Notes: generated by a model from the letters alone, not told the origin. Numbered from the stretch's first letter, positions 18,985 to 28,359 are shown. The stretch is 64,000 nt of DNA from Anaerocolumna sp. AGMB13020 (GCF_033100115.1 NZ_CP136910.1:2933501-2997500); one strand, 5' to 3'. Numbers and translations: made by a program.

Positions 18985-19464
18985 TTACGCCTTAAAACCT
19001 CTGTTTACCTGGTTTGGATCGACATACGTCTCGTTTAATACGCCTCTGCCATAGGTGAGTCCAGCATAGATCTGCCCGGTATTTCGCATAACCGGACCGG
19101 ATTTATCTTCTTTCGCAATTCCTTCAAAGCCTTTCATCAATATCTGAAGGACTTCTTCCGCATCCTGTAAAGGTTTTCTCTCCATCTGGTACTGTGCATC
19201 TACCAAAGCTTTATTAATAAAAATATAGAGACTCATTAAGTTCAGTGATATATCATAGGTATAATCAAGGGATGACATCAGTTCGTTCAGGAACTTCTGC
19301 CCATGTTTGATATCATGTCTAAAGCCTTCTGTTTCACCCTTACTCAGCTTTTCCTTTGCTGATTGAATATCTGATAATATGACCTCATACATAATTACAA
19401 TCAGTTCTGTTTTGGATGCCTGCGTAATTCTGGCTGCAAAGGATTTTGCTAGTTCCTTTTCCAT
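18985..19464 (-). CDS. fliS: FliS-like flagellin export chaperone with C-terminal extension
   Basis: A 159-residue helical protein. The segment RITQASKTELIVIMYEVILSD (near 11-31) matches the FliS N-terminal helix, in which a Gln/Ala-rich turn precedes a hydrophobic helix. FliS binds the C-terminus of flagellin in the cytoplasm and stops it from polymerising early. The flagellin gene lies immediately upstream, which supports the call. I chose ATG 19464, with AGGAG 11 bases before it. The long upstream extension has no FliS similarity. Typical FliS proteins have about 130 residues. This one has some 30 extra after the helical core, ending in a Gly/Asn-rich tail. Confidence 0.78.
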   Translation of the reverse strand: MEKELAKSFAARITQASKTELIVIMYEVILSDIQSAKEKLSKGETEGFRHDIKHGQKFLNELMSSLDYTYDISLNLMSLYIFINKALVDAQYQMERKPLQDAEEVLQILMKGFEGIAKEDKSGPVMRNTGQIYAGLTYGRGVLNETYVDPNQVNRGFKA

Positions 19465-19720
19465 TCCTGTTACTGCTCCTTTCTGGGGCGCAAGTAAAAA
19501 CTTCCTATACTGTAATAGTAAGTTTTTAAAAGTGATAACCAAGACGTATCCTGGGTACTGAAACCTATTGTACCAAGCTGGAAGTTCCACTTTGTAGAAG
19601 GCAAGGTACCATCCTTGGGTCGCAGATTTTTTACGTTCCTTTATTGCTTTCTCGAGAACCGCAAAATGGCACATTCAGAACACTGCAATAAGTTTCATAT
19701 ACCTATAAATTATTAGGTTA

Positions 19721-21115
19721 TTAGCCCTGAAGCAGAGATAAAACTGTCTGTGGTCTTTCATTTGCTTGAGCAAGCATAGAGGTTCCCGCCTGAGCAAGAA
19801 CATTCATCTGGGTATATGTCGCCATTTCCTTTGCCATATCTACATCTGCAATACGCGAAAGAGCTTCTGTCATATTTTCTGAAGTTGTATCCAGATTTGA
19901 TATGGAGTGCTCCAGACGATTCTGATAAGCACCTAATTTCGCACGTATAGATGTTACCAGATTATTGGCATCATCAAAAATTGTAATAGCTGCTTCTGCC
20001 CCTTCCTGTGTACAGATGTTAACCATACTGATACCCAGTGTGTCAGGATTAACCTTCGGCAGTCTTACTTCCATCGTCTGACTCTCATTGGCACCTATCT
20101 GTAATTTCATAGGGCCGGAATCCAGTACGGTTGCTGTTGTACTTCCTGTTGCTTTTACATCAAAGGTCATCTCAAAACCATTTGTATCAGAAATAGTCAC
20201 AAAGTTTCCTTTGGAGGAAACAGTGGCCGTTGAAGCAAAATTGGTTCCCCAGGTAGCTGCCATAACCGTATCTTTGCCTTGGGCCTGCGTATGGGTACTG
20301 GGCTTTACACTGGCATCAATATTAAGATATGAGGCGAGTGCGGCATTTCCTACATTAATCTCAATCTTCTTATCACTGCCATATTCCTTTGTAGTGAAAA
20401 TAAGCTCACCGGAAGCACCTTTTTTACACTCTATATTAGCATTGTCGCTGAGATCCCTGATTTTTTCGTATACCATATCAGGTGTATCCCCTTCTTCAAT
20501 CTTAACTTCATTTCCATTAATATTAAATACACCAGCCTGTGCAGCTGTAATATTAGTTGCCCCCATAGCTGCGGAGCCGGAATAAGTTGCTTGTGTAGCG
20601 ACTGCAGAAACATTAATTGTATAGGTCTTACTTGGAACGGTGTCAGAGACAGATACCAGCTGTACATTTTGATTGCTTGTAAAGGACTGTCTGTCAATAC
20701 TTCCATCCAGCAAAGTTTTTGTATTAAATTCAGTGGTATCAGAAATTCTCTGTATTTCCTCTTTTAACTGGTCAATTTCTGCCTGTATGGATTTTCTGTC
20801 ATCAATGGTGTTCGTACCATTGGAGGCCTGAACAGATAGTTCTCTCATTCTTTGCAGCATGGAATTCACTTCACTTAAGGCACCTTCTGCTGTCTGAATA
20901 ATAGAAATACCATCAGATGCATTTCTGGAGGCCTGTTCAAGTCCTGCTATCTGAGTCTTCATTTTTTGGGAAATGGCCATACCGGCAGCATCGTCAGCAG
21001 CTTTATTAATACGATATCCGGAAGAGAGCTTCTCCAGACTCTTATCAAGACTCTTGTTTGTTCTATTCAGCATGTTGTTTGCTTTTAAAGCTGAAATATT
21101 ATGATTAATTCTCAT
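19721..21115 (-). CDS. fliC: Flagellin
   Basis: A 464-residue flagellar filament subunit with no signal peptide, exported through the flagellum. The N-terminal D0/D1 region (MRINHNISALKANNML through about 150, with AAGMAISQKM and DGISIIQTAEGAL) and the C-terminal D1/D0 region (about 390-464, ending QTVLSLLQG) are conserved. The middle part, about 165-385, is Thr/Ala-rich, variable and surface-exposed. AAGGAG precedes the ATG. It starts 16 bases after the stop of the 1071-residue gene, so the two are probably cotranscribed, although a separate promoter inside that gene is possible. Confidence 0.95.
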   Translation of the reverse strand: MRINHNISALKANNMLNRTNKSLDKSLEKLSSGYRINKAADDAAGMAISQKMKTQIAGLEQASRNASDGISIIQTAEGALSEVNSMLQRMRELSVQASNGTNTIDDRKSIQAEIDQLKEEIQRISDTTEFNTKTLLDGSIDRQSFTSNQNVQLVSVSDTVPSKTYTINVSAVATQATYSGSAAMGATNITAAQAGVFNINGNEVKIEEGDTPDMVYEKIRDLSDNANIECKKGASGELIFTTKEYGSDKKIEINVGNAALASYLNIDASVKPSTHTQAQGKDTVMAATWGTNFASTATVSSKGNFVTISDTNGFEMTFDVKATGSTTATVLDSGPMKLQIGANESQTMEVRLPKVNPDTLGISMVNICTQEGAEAAITIFDDANNLVTSIRAKLGAYQNRLEHSISNLDTTSENMTEALSRIADVDMAKEMATYTQMNVLAQAGTSMLAQANERPQTVLSLLQG

Positions 21116-21131
21116 TGATTTCTCCTTTTCC

Positions 21132-24100
21132 TTAAAGTTGATTATCTATCTCTTTCACTTGTAGTATGAATGCCTTGGAAAGTTTTAACAGCGTTCCGGT
21201 ATCTGCGGGGGTATCTCCGGTATTGATATCGCCTTCTTCTTTTGGCTTATAGTTGTTATATCGACCGCTTTCCCCAAAATTATTACCTATCCCGTAACTG
21301 ATTTGTTTGATTTTTGTATCTTTTATGGTAAATGCCTCTGCAATTTCTGCTTCCTTTTTCTTTACGGCTTCCAATCCTTCTCTTGTTTCACAGACAATAA
21401 AGGCACTTACTTCGTTATTCTTAACCGTAAGATTCAGCTCGATCTGTCCCAGCTTACCTGTAGGTATCTTAATGGCAGCTTTACCGGTGTCACCTGTATT
21501 TTTAAGCAGTGTTACATTAACATTGGTTATACCTTCTATAGTTACCAGTGGTATCTGATAACTTTCCCTTAAAGCCATCTGGGTAATAAACTGCATTCCG
21601 TTACCGATTCTTCGAATATCTTCCATATCTTTTACAGTCAGATTACCCTTTTCATAATAACTTTTAAGAATGTCCTGAACCTCAGTCTCAATTTCCTGAT
21701 AGGCGTTCTTTATCTGACTGTCACTCTCAAGATTGTCCAGCAACTTATCCGATATGCCTTCAAGGTTTAAGCTGTTCTCTGTTCCTTCTGCTACTTCCAG
21801 GGTAACATGTTCTTCTATTGCGTCTGCTGCTTCCCTCTGGCTATCACTTCTCTGCAATAAGTTATTTAGCTTATGAAATGCTGTGTTCTCCTTTTGCAGA
21901 TAATCATTTGCCGCCATTACGTTTGAAAGGGTAACAGGAAGCTTATTGTTATCCAGCAGAACTTGAGCCTCTTTGGTAACAGCTTCTTTAAAATCCTTAA
22001 GTTTCTCATTATAATAAGCTTTATCTGTATCTTTATTCTGCTCGTTCAGAGCTTCGGCCACCTGCTCTAAGGTCATGTCTGCAACGTCCTTTGTATTTCC
22101 AAGGCCACTTAATGCTTCTGGTGAAAGATTATCCTTGATTTCTCTGACCAGTTCTTTTCCATAGGCGGCTTTTGTGTACTCCGAAGAAGTTGAGGTCTCC
22201 TCGAAATAGGCTGTATTTATCTGGTCGGTGATGGATTCACCTTTCTTTGTATAATTAGAAAGCGTCCCGAAGTTGTCATCTACAGAAGTTTCAATACCGC
22301 CACCTCGCCTTGTCCTTACAGCCGTAAGAAGATTCTTAAGGGTCAGCTCCTGATTTGCTTTAACAACTGCACCCAGGGCTGCTCCATCTGTTTTATCAAC
22401 GGCACCTAAAAGTCTGTATAAGCCGATAAAGGATTTTCTTTCATCTTCTGTGATTTCCTTGTTCTTATCCAGCTTCCATAAGAAACGGCTGAAGCGTTCC
22501 TCTTCTGTAACTCCAAGCTCCTCTTTCATAGCATTTATCTGATTATTCAATTCCTCTACAGGCAGTTCTACGGGGTTGATACCTTTTCGGATGAACTCCA
22601 CCGCAACTGCCGGATGGAAGTTCTTCATTACATTATTCACCTGCGTATCATGAAGCTTAACAAGATCTATATTCTCAGCTGTCAATGGCATATTGTTATA
22701 ACCTAAAATGCGAAGTGCTCTTTTATTTGCCTCTGTGGCCTCCAGTCCCAGCTCCTCTAACAGACTGCCTGTATTTTGAAAGGCCTTGGAAATAGAATCA
22801 CCCATATCAGCTCTTGGTTTGGTCATTAAAGTCTCGTAACTGTCCGCTGCATGATTTCTTTTATAGTCATTTCCAGCTGCCGTAAGGCTTTCCATCGTTT
22901 CCTGTGACCAAGAGAGAAGCGTATTGGAAAGCAGTGCTGCCGGTGCACTCTTTAATTCCTCAACCTGTAAAAGACTTGCTTTCACAGTGCTGATATTATC
23001 CTGACTGACATTAACATTGCCTTCTTTTAGAAGATTTCGATAATAGTTATCCTCGATTTCTTTTAAGCCTTCAACCACTTTTACAAGAGAATCGGTCTCA
23101 AGATGGAACCCTTTCTTTAACAGCTCACCGCTTGCATCAGACGTCATCTTTAAGCGAATTTCCTCCAGTCGTCTTCTTACGGTTATGGTCCGTATATCGA
23201 TTTCCTCCTGGCTGACAGCTGTCTGTGCCGTATTTTCTATATGCGCTTTCGTATTATTATCAATATTTCTATCATCCGTTATCTGCTGTCTCTGCTGCTT
23301 ATACAGATCCCTGATAGACAGGTTGTCCACTTCCTTGTCCGAGCGGACTGACACCATAGTTCGAATAGTATCATCACTAATATCCAAATCTGCCCTTGCT
23401 GCTCTGTACCCCTGACCTTCCGCCAGAAAACTAAGCGAGGGAGAATTTGTATTTCCCCATGCAAGTGATGTAATCAACTTATCCGTAATCTTATCTGTTG
23501 TCATATCAGATTTAATCTTATCCAAATCCCATGTGGCCCAGAGATTATTTTCTGTTATACCAAGGTTATGAGAATAAAGCCATCTGGCATTGCTTAAGCT
23601 TTGCTCATTCACTTCAAAACCGGAATCTTCAATAATTTTTGCAGCCTGAGGTTTTATCTCCTCCCACTGGCTGTCGTTTACAGGTGTTTCCTTCACATGA
23701 GCAGCACTGTAACTAGCTTTATAAATATTATCAAGAGTTGGTTCCATACGGTTCTTAATCAGATAATATTTCGCCTGGTCAGACATGTTCTCCACCGACC
23801 TTGCTTTATCTGTTCCTGTGGAAATACGATCCAAATTGGCTTTTGTAACGGGTATATTTGCAGAATCCAACCTCTCGATCAGATGCTTATTTTTGCTATA
23901 ATCAAGTCCAAGGTATTGTTGCTGCAGAATTTTCTCCGTTAATTTAGCTCTTTGGTCTACAAGGCTATTCTCCTGCAATTCCCTTTGCTGCTTTATTCTT
24001 GCCAGCATCCTGTCAAGACGCTCCAGTTCAAACTTTTCAAGTGAAATACCTTCCTGTTCAAGAGCTATGTAATCACTTTCGGTTATTTGTGAGGAAGTCT

Positions 24101-24347
24101 TTGATACATCACCACCAGCTGATTCTTCCTGCTTATATACCGTATCTTCTGCTGCCTCTTCTTGTTTTTCCTCATAAACAGGAGAACTCTTCTCGGACCC
24201 TTCCGTGTACACGGCGACCGCTGATTGCGCCTGTACCTCATTGGTGCCTTTGACTTCATCTTTTTTTACGTCCTGAAGCGGTACCGAGGTATCCGCAGTG
24301 CCTGCTGCGCCTGTTGTTTTATATTCTGAAATAACATTTATATTCAT
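21132..24347 (-). CDS. Large repeat protein with FliK-like C-terminus, flagellar locus
   Basis: A 1071-residue cytoplasmic-type protein without signal peptide or membrane segment. Residues 1-110 are low-complexity and Gln/Glu/Ser-rich. About 110-880 is helical and carries a recurring short motif of the form [LIM]PxTxxN (IPVTKANLD, MEPTLDNIY, MPLTAENID, LPVTLSNVM), which suggests degenerate repeats. I associate this layout with the DUF6240 family. About 925-1020 holds GKLGQIELNLTVKNNEVSAFI, resembling the C-terminal hook-length domain of FliK, where a PxxLGxIEV strand is typical. It lies just upstream of flagellin behind a possible sigma-D promoter. A role in hook-length control or secretion switching is inference. 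Confidence 0.6.
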   Translation of the reverse strand: MNINVISEYKTTGAAGTADTSVPLQDVKKDEVKGTNEVQAQSAVAVYTEGSEKSSPVYEEKQEEAAEDTVYKQEESAGGDVSKTSSQITESDYIALEQEGISLEKFELERLDRMLARIKQQRELQENSLVDQRAKLTEKILQQQYLGLDYSKNKHLIERLDSANIPVTKANLDRISTGTDKARSVENMSDQAKYYLIKNRMEPTLDNIYKASYSAAHVKETPVNDSQWEEIKPQAAKIIEDSGFEVNEQSLSNARWLYSHNLGITENNLWATWDLDKIKSDMTTDKITDKLITSLAWGNTNSPSLSFLAEGQGYRAARADLDISDDTIRTMVSVRSDKEVDNLSIRDLYKQQRQQITDDRNIDNNTKAHIENTAQTAVSQEEIDIRTITVRRRLEEIRLKMTSDASGELLKKGFHLETDSLVKVVEGLKEIEDNYYRNLLKEGNVNVSQDNISTVKASLLQVEELKSAPAALLSNTLLSWSQETMESLTAAGNDYKRNHAADSYETLMTKPRADMGDSISKAFQNTGSLLEELGLEATEANKRALRILGYNNMPLTAENIDLVKLHDTQVNNVMKNFHPAVAVEFIRKGINPVELPVEELNNQINAMKEELGVTEEERFSRFLWKLDKNKEITEDERKSFIGLYRLLGAVDKTDGAALGAVVKANQELTLKNLLTAVRTRRGGGIETSVDDNFGTLSNYTKKGESITDQINTAYFEETSTSSEYTKAAYGKELVREIKDNLSPEALSGLGNTKDVADMTLEQVAEALNEQNKDTDKAYYNEKLKDFKEAVTKEAQVLLDNNKLPVTLSNVMAANDYLQKENTAFHKLNNLLQRSDSQREAADAIEEHVTLEVAEGTENSLNLEGISDKLLDNLESDSQIKNAYQEIETEVQDILKSYYEKGNLTVKDMEDIRRIGNGMQFITQMALRESYQIPLVTIEGITNVNVTLLKNTGDTGKAAIKIPTGKLGQIELNLTVKNNEVSAFIVCETREGLEAVKKKEAEIAEAFTIKDTKIKQISYGIGNNFGESGRYNNYKPKEEGDINTGDTPADTGTLLKLSKAFILQVKEIDNQL

Positions 24348-24448
24348 TTCAACCTCTTTTCTGCCTGTGTAAGGTAGTCCTGTAGCAATTTTAAATCTAT
24401 TAACTATATTTTTTCAGTACTTCAACCAATAAGGGGTTATTTAATTAT

Positions 24449-24475
24449 ATTTCGGACAAGACTTCAATTTTCTTA
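24449..24475 (-). promoter_or_regulatory. Candidate sigma-28 (SigD) promoter
   Basis: On the minus strand TAAG (24472-24475) and CCGAAAT (24449-24455) are separated by 16 bases. This is close to the TAAA-N15-CCGATAT flagellar consensus. It lies about 100 bases upstream of the large flagellar gene. Confidence 0.5.
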
Positions 24476-24715
24476 AGTAAAATCGAAGAAAGAAAAGCAG
24501 AGGAATGCATTCAGGAATCAAGAAAAATACAATTAACGCAAAATAGCAACCCTGCTATCCAATAACCATCTAAAAAAATAATATAATTACTGAGCCTAAC
24601 CAGCAATAAAATTATTTAACGAAGTAATCAATCTACTCATAAAACTTTATCATCTATAACTCCAAACCCAAACAATAAAAGACCTAAATAATAAGGATAT
24701 CCATTGAAAGCAACA

Positions 24716-24924
24716 GAGGAGTTTGGCTTACCGTTAGGAATCTTACATTGAAGGGTACCTAATGACACTTAAATGTCCACAGTTGTTACTAGGAGAAAGG
24801 ATACCACTGTCTGAGCGCTTTTTGCGAGTTTGGTATCCTTTCTCCTGCCAGTAACAACTGCGGACATTTTAGTGGAATTTGGAACCCTGAACAGGAAAAT
24901 TCCTAACGGTAAGCCAAACTCCTC
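24716..24924. repeat. 209-bp palindromic element
   Basis: The outer 26 bases (24716-24741) are the perfect reverse complement of 24899-24924. Inner arms continue with small bulges: AAATGTCC/GGACATTT, CAGTTGTTACT/AGTAACAACTG, GGAGAAAGGATACCA/TGGTATCCTTTCTCC. The apex is GCGCTTTTTGCG. It encodes no credible protein. No flanking target duplication is evident. It fits a miniature inverted-repeat element or a long hairpin RNA. Confidence 0.85.
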
Positions 24925-25230
24925 GTCCGTTCCCCAAAACCTATTACTCCCCACCATAATAATAATAATAAGTCTATATGTAAAATTACCATCCGAAATT
25001 TCCATAAACTAAAATAAGACCAATCAAACCTGTACCTTATCACTCCTGTACACGTATCTGACCAGTCTTACTCCATTATAGCTTTTGCCCTCTCACGTTC
25101 CCCAACGCGCTTCCAACCTCTAGTACAATACCTTCTCGTATTGACTTAATTAAGTATAACACTTTTTGTGTGTTTTGTCAATATAAGCTTTAATATTTAA
25201 ATTCTGTTGGCTATTTTCACAACAATGGTA
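24925..25230. other. Non-coding gap downstream of the aminopeptidase
   Basis: An AT-rich stretch of 306 bases between the palindromic element and the M18 stop codon. I see no ORF with a ribosome site and no clear terminator. Confidence 0.5.
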
Positions 25231-26526
25231 CTAAAATCCAAAATATGTTTCCATTAATTTATCCAGATATGCCTGATCCTTGGTGCCCATTAGTTCCCTG
25301 GAGGAATGCATGGCCAATAAAGGTATTCCGATATCCACCGTTTTCACAGGAAGCCAGGAGGATATGATGGGGCCTAAAGTACCGCCCCCCGGCATGTCTG
25401 AACGATTAACAAATTTCTGATATTTCACATCTGCTGCCTCACAAAGCTGCTGAACAATAGCGATAGCTTCTGTATCAAAGGTATATCTTTGATTGCTGTC
25501 TATCTTAAATACAATTCCTTCGTTTAGAGCTGTGTAGTTAGTAGGATCATATTTTTCCGGGCGATTAGGATGAACGCCGTGGGCTACGTCTACGGATAAC
25601 AGAAAGCTGTCTGTTACCTGGGAATACAAATTCTCTTCCTTTAGAGATAACCCCCGCATAATTTTTTCCAGCAGAAGATTTAATAAGGCAGAATCTGCAC
25701 CCTGCTTGGTCTTGCTGCCAATTTCCTCGTTATCGAATAGTGCTATCAGATTAATGCCTTCTTTTCTTCTTCCTCCATTAATTCCCTTTAACAGTGACCA
25801 TACAGAAGTAAGATTATCAAGTCTCGGGCAGGATACAAAATCCTCTGAAGTGCCAATGAAGCAGCCATCTTCCTTATTGTAAATATACATATCATAGTCA
25901 AGAATCTTTGATTTATCAATTCCAAGTTCCCTTGCTAAGAAGCTTAAGAAAAACTTCTCCTCTGATATATCTTCATTTACCATAGAAAACAAAGGCAGGG
26001 TGTCTGTCTGTCTGTTTATCTCCACTCCTTTGTTCACTTCTTTATTTACATGAATGGCCAGATTGGGGATGGTAAGTACCGGTTTCTTGATATCCAGGAT
26101 TCTTAATTCAGGATGAAAAGGGTCCTCACTTCTTAAAGCAACTCTGCCGGCCAGCGACAAAGGACGGTCCATCCAGGTATTTAATATCGGACCTCCATAA
26201 ACCTCTGTATTTAATTTACGATAAGCTCCGCTCCTGATATCTGCATTGGGTTTTACGCGAAAACCCGGGTGGTCTGTATGAGCTGCAGCAATTCGGAAAT
26301 TCTGTCCCTTTTCAAAGTTCTCTCCTACTGTAAAAGCAAAGAGGGATGTAGCATAAGGTTTGATATAATAACCTGCTCCCTTCGTAAGCTCCCAATCCTC
26401 TTTAAAGTCCAGGCCGGTAAATCCTGCTTTTTCTAAATACTTAATACCTTCCTCCACTGCGTGGTAAGGTGATGTTGCTTCCTGTATAAATGAAAGTAGC
26501 TCTTTCGCACTCTCTTTCTCTTTCAT
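25231..26526 (-). CDS. M18 family aminopeptidase
   Basis: A 431-residue cytoplasmic zinc peptidase of the M18 family, which removes N-terminal (often acidic) residues from peptides. The metal and active-site blocks are present: AAHTDHPGFR (H83, D85), CPRLDNLTS, FDNEEIGS (catalytic Glu plus metal Glu), DVAHGVHPNRPEK, and LLAMHSSREL near the C-terminus (H407). The length fits the 420-480 of the family. AAGGAGGAG precedes the ATG. It is a lone gene, divergent from the 26665 gene, and probably has a housekeeping role in peptide turnover. Confidence 0.9.
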   Translation of the reverse strand: MKEKESAKELLSFIQEATSPYHAVEEGIKYLEKAGFTGLDFKEDWELTKGAGYYIKPYATSLFAFTVGENFEKGQNFRIAAAHTDHPGFRVKPNADIRSGAYRKLNTEVYGGPILNTWMDRPLSLAGRVALRSEDPFHPELRILDIKKPVLTIPNLAIHVNKEVNKGVEINRQTDTLPLFSMVNEDISEEKFFLSFLARELGIDKSKILDYDMYIYNKEDGCFIGTSEDFVSCPRLDNLTSVWSLLKGINGGRRKEGINLIALFDNEEIGSKTKQGADSALLNLLLEKIMRGLSLKEENLYSQVTDSFLLSVDVAHGVHPNRPEKYDPTNYTALNEGIVFKIDSNQRYTFDTEAIAIVQQLCEAADVKYQKFVNRSDMPGGGTLGPIISSWLPVKTVDIGIPLLAMHSSRELMGTKDQAYLDKLMETYFGF

Positions 26527-26664
26527 GATTGCTCCTCCTTAGATGTAAATTTATATGAATTAATTATAGCCCACCTTATTTTAATAAACAAGCAGGATTT
26601 ATGCTTGACCTGCTCCCCCCGGTGTTTTATTCTTTTACTTATAGTAAGAAGAAAAGAGGGTTTT

Positions 26665-27402
26665 ATGAATACATTATTGTTTGAGCAAGCTATCGATACT
26701 GTTATAAATAACCCAAGAATGGAAAGTGGTATCGGAACCCTGAGCGAAAAGACTGTCCATGCCGTTTTGAAAAACTATCTTGCTCCAAATCAATCCTGCC
26801 ATGAAATTAAATATCAGAACTATTATGCCGACATTGTTACCCCTGAGGGTATTATAGAAATACAAACACAGAACTTTGACCGCCTGAGAAAGAAGCTTCC
26901 TGTATTCTTAAAAGAAGCCCCCGTCACAATCGTATATCCCATCCCTCATATTAAATGGCTTCGATGGGTAGACAAGGAATCAGGAGAAGTCAGCCCCCGA
27001 AGAAAGTCCCCAAAGATAGGAAAAGCCTCTCTTATCCTTCCGGAGTTGTATAAGATAAAGGATTACCTTAATGATCCGGGGCTTAAGCTCCACCTAGTCT
27101 TTATCGACCTCGAAGAATATAAATTCCTGGATGGTTGGGGAAAAGACAGGAAAAACCACGCGGGAAAAGCAGACCGTATTCCTGTAGGTCTTGCCAAGGA
27201 GATATTTATAAACTCTCCTGCTGATTATCAGCTGCTATTTCCGGAAGCTCTTAATGATACCTTTGTGGCAAAAGAATTTTCAAAAGCAGCCGGATACGGC
27301 AGTATTGCATTAAGCTCTGCCCTTAAAGTTCTAAAGCAAATGGAGGTAATCGAGCAAACCGGAAAAAAAGGACGTGCCTTTTTATATACCAGAAAGAATT
27401 AG
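26665..27402 (+). CDS. Uncharacterised protein with possible PD-(D/E)XK nuclease fold and winged helix
   Basis: A 245-residue protein. ATG 26665 follows AAGAGGG. An in-frame start 20 codons earlier lacks a site. The N-terminal part has E28, then YYADIVTPEGIIEIQTQNF with D56, E65 and Q67. This spacing is like the Asp...Glu-x-Lys/Gln core of restriction-endonuclease-like folds. The middle is basic (RRKSPKIGK near 112-120). The last 55 residues (AKEFSKAAGYGSIALSSAL... to VIEQTGKKGRAFLY) look like a winged-helix DNA-binding domain. It has no neighbour that fixes its role. The nuclease idea is inference from motif spacing only. Confidence 0.55.
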   Translation: MNTLLFEQAIDTVINNPRMESGIGTLSEKTVHAVLKNYLAPNQSCHEIKYQNYYADIVTPEGIIEIQTQNFDRLRKKLPVFLKEAPVTIVYPIPHIKWLRWVDKESGEVSPRRKSPKIGKASLILPELYKIKDYLNDPGLKLHLVFIDLEEYKFLDGWGKDRKNHAGKADRIPVGLAKEIFINSPADYQLLFPEALNDTFVAKEFSKAAGYGSIALSSALKVLKQMEVIEQTGKKGRAFLYTRKN

Positions 27403-27706
27403 CCTTTTGTATTTGAGGACGTATGATTGTAGGTATGCGTTAATTTTACTACATTTTTCTTATTTGCCGCTTTGTATTTGCTTGTATATAATAGTTGAAT
27501 TTAGTCATTGTATTTACCATATAGTTATCATGGTAACCTCTAATAGGTTTAATACCTGTGCAACATTTACCGTTTACAAGACTGCAAAGTATGCCGGTTG
27601 CAACTATAGACGATCTCTGCCGATCAGACGATGGCCAAAGCATAGACCTTATGTTCTTCAAAGTGGGTAATAAAATTTTAATATTTACCAAAATATTTAA
27701 TATAAT
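27403..27706. other. Non-coding gap after the 26665 gene
   Basis: About 300 AT-rich bases with only short ORFs that lack ribosome sites. Nothing else was recognised before the terminator. Confidence 0.45.
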
Positions 27707-27738
27707 ATCCCCCAGACTATCTCCCTGAGGGATTTTTA
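27707..27738 (+). terminator. Intrinsic terminator before the zinc-ribbon gene
   Basis: ATCCCCCAG pairs with CTGAGGGAT (one mismatch) and is followed by TTTTT. It probably ends the transcript of the 26665 gene. Confidence 0.65.
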
Positions 27739-27740
27739 AT

Positions 27741-27769
27741 TTGACAAAATAGGTATTATATCCCATAAT
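27741..27769 (+). promoter_or_regulatory. Sigma-A promoter of the zinc-ribbon gene
   Basis: TTGACA (27741-27746) and CATAAT (27764-27769) are 17 bases apart and lie just after the terminator and 31 bases before the start codon. Confidence 0.7.
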
Positions 27770-27799
27770 AGTTACACAATATTACACATGGAGGAAATT

Positions 27800-28231
27800 A
27801 TGGGAGAAACTAAAAAGTGCAAACACTGTCAAACTGAGATTGACAAAAAGGCTAAAATTTGTCCAAATTGCAGAAGATCGCAGAAAAAGGCAGGTTGTCT
27901 AACCTTTATTATTGCTTTTATTATTGTAGTAGGGGCAGGTGGAATTATAGCATCTATTCAAAACAATGCCATTCAGAAAAATGTATCCGGAGTATCAAAT
28001 GATTCAGAATATATTACTCTTGATGAATATAATGCTATCGAAAACGATATGTCTTATGAAGAGGTAGTTAAATTAATCGGGAGTGAAGGGACATCTACAA
28101 CCGAATCTTCCGTCGGGGATATTACGGTAAAGATAATTACTTGGTATGGAAATGGGATGGCAGGTTCTAATGCAAATGTTACATTTACTAATGACAAGGT
28201 AACTGGTAAAGCTCAAATTGGTTTAAAATAG
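27800..28231 (+). CDS. Small membrane protein: zinc ribbon, one TM helix, BLIP-like domain
   Basis: A 143-residue protein. ATG 27800 follows GGAGG by six bases. The ATG at 27788 overlaps that ribosome site and is less likely. Residues 5-30 form a zinc ribbon (CKHC...CPNC). One hydrophobic segment spans about 36-56. The outer part, from LDEYNAIENDMSYEEVVKLIG to the end, resembles DUF3862/BLIP-like domains (paired alpha/beta repeats of about 70 residues). Such proteins are common orphan membrane proteins of unknown role in Firmicutes. It has its own promoter and a strong terminator. Confidence 0.75.
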   Translation: MGETKKCKHCQTEIDKKAKICPNCRRSQKKAGCLTFIIAFIIVVGAGGIIASIQNNAIQKNVSGVSNDSEYITLDEYNAIENDMSYEEVVKLIGSEGTSTTESSVGDITVKIITWYGNGMAGSNANVTFTNDKVTGKAQIGLK

Positions 28232-28323
28232 CTAAGAGAAATACCCCTCCAGAATTAATGGATTAGACGCAACCGTCCATTTACCATTTTATGAACTATG
28301 CTATGTTTATTTTAGAGGGGATT

Positions 28324-28359
28324 GCCCCGGGTCCTAAGTTATATGGACCCGGGGCTTTT
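28324..28359 (+). terminator. Terminator after the zinc-ribbon gene
   Basis: GCCCCGGGTCC and GGACCCGGGGC pair perfectly around a short loop, followed by TTTTC. Confidence 0.85.

Noticed and set aside
19465..19674. Longer start for the FliS-like gene (70 extra residues)
   Set aside because: The extension has no FliS similarity and no ribosome site, while ATG 19464 has AGGAG upstream.
20088..20585. 165-codon plus-strand ORF opposite the flagellin gene
   Set aside because: It is a shadow of the flagellin reading frame, which has clear conserved ends.
24769..25012. Two overlapping ORFs on opposite strands
   Set aside because: They arise from the palindromic element and lack ribosome sites. The peptides mirror each other because of the inverted repeat.
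27374..27766. ORFs in the gap between the 26665 gene and the zinc-ribbon gene
   Set aside because: No ribosome sites. They overlap a terminator and a promoter.
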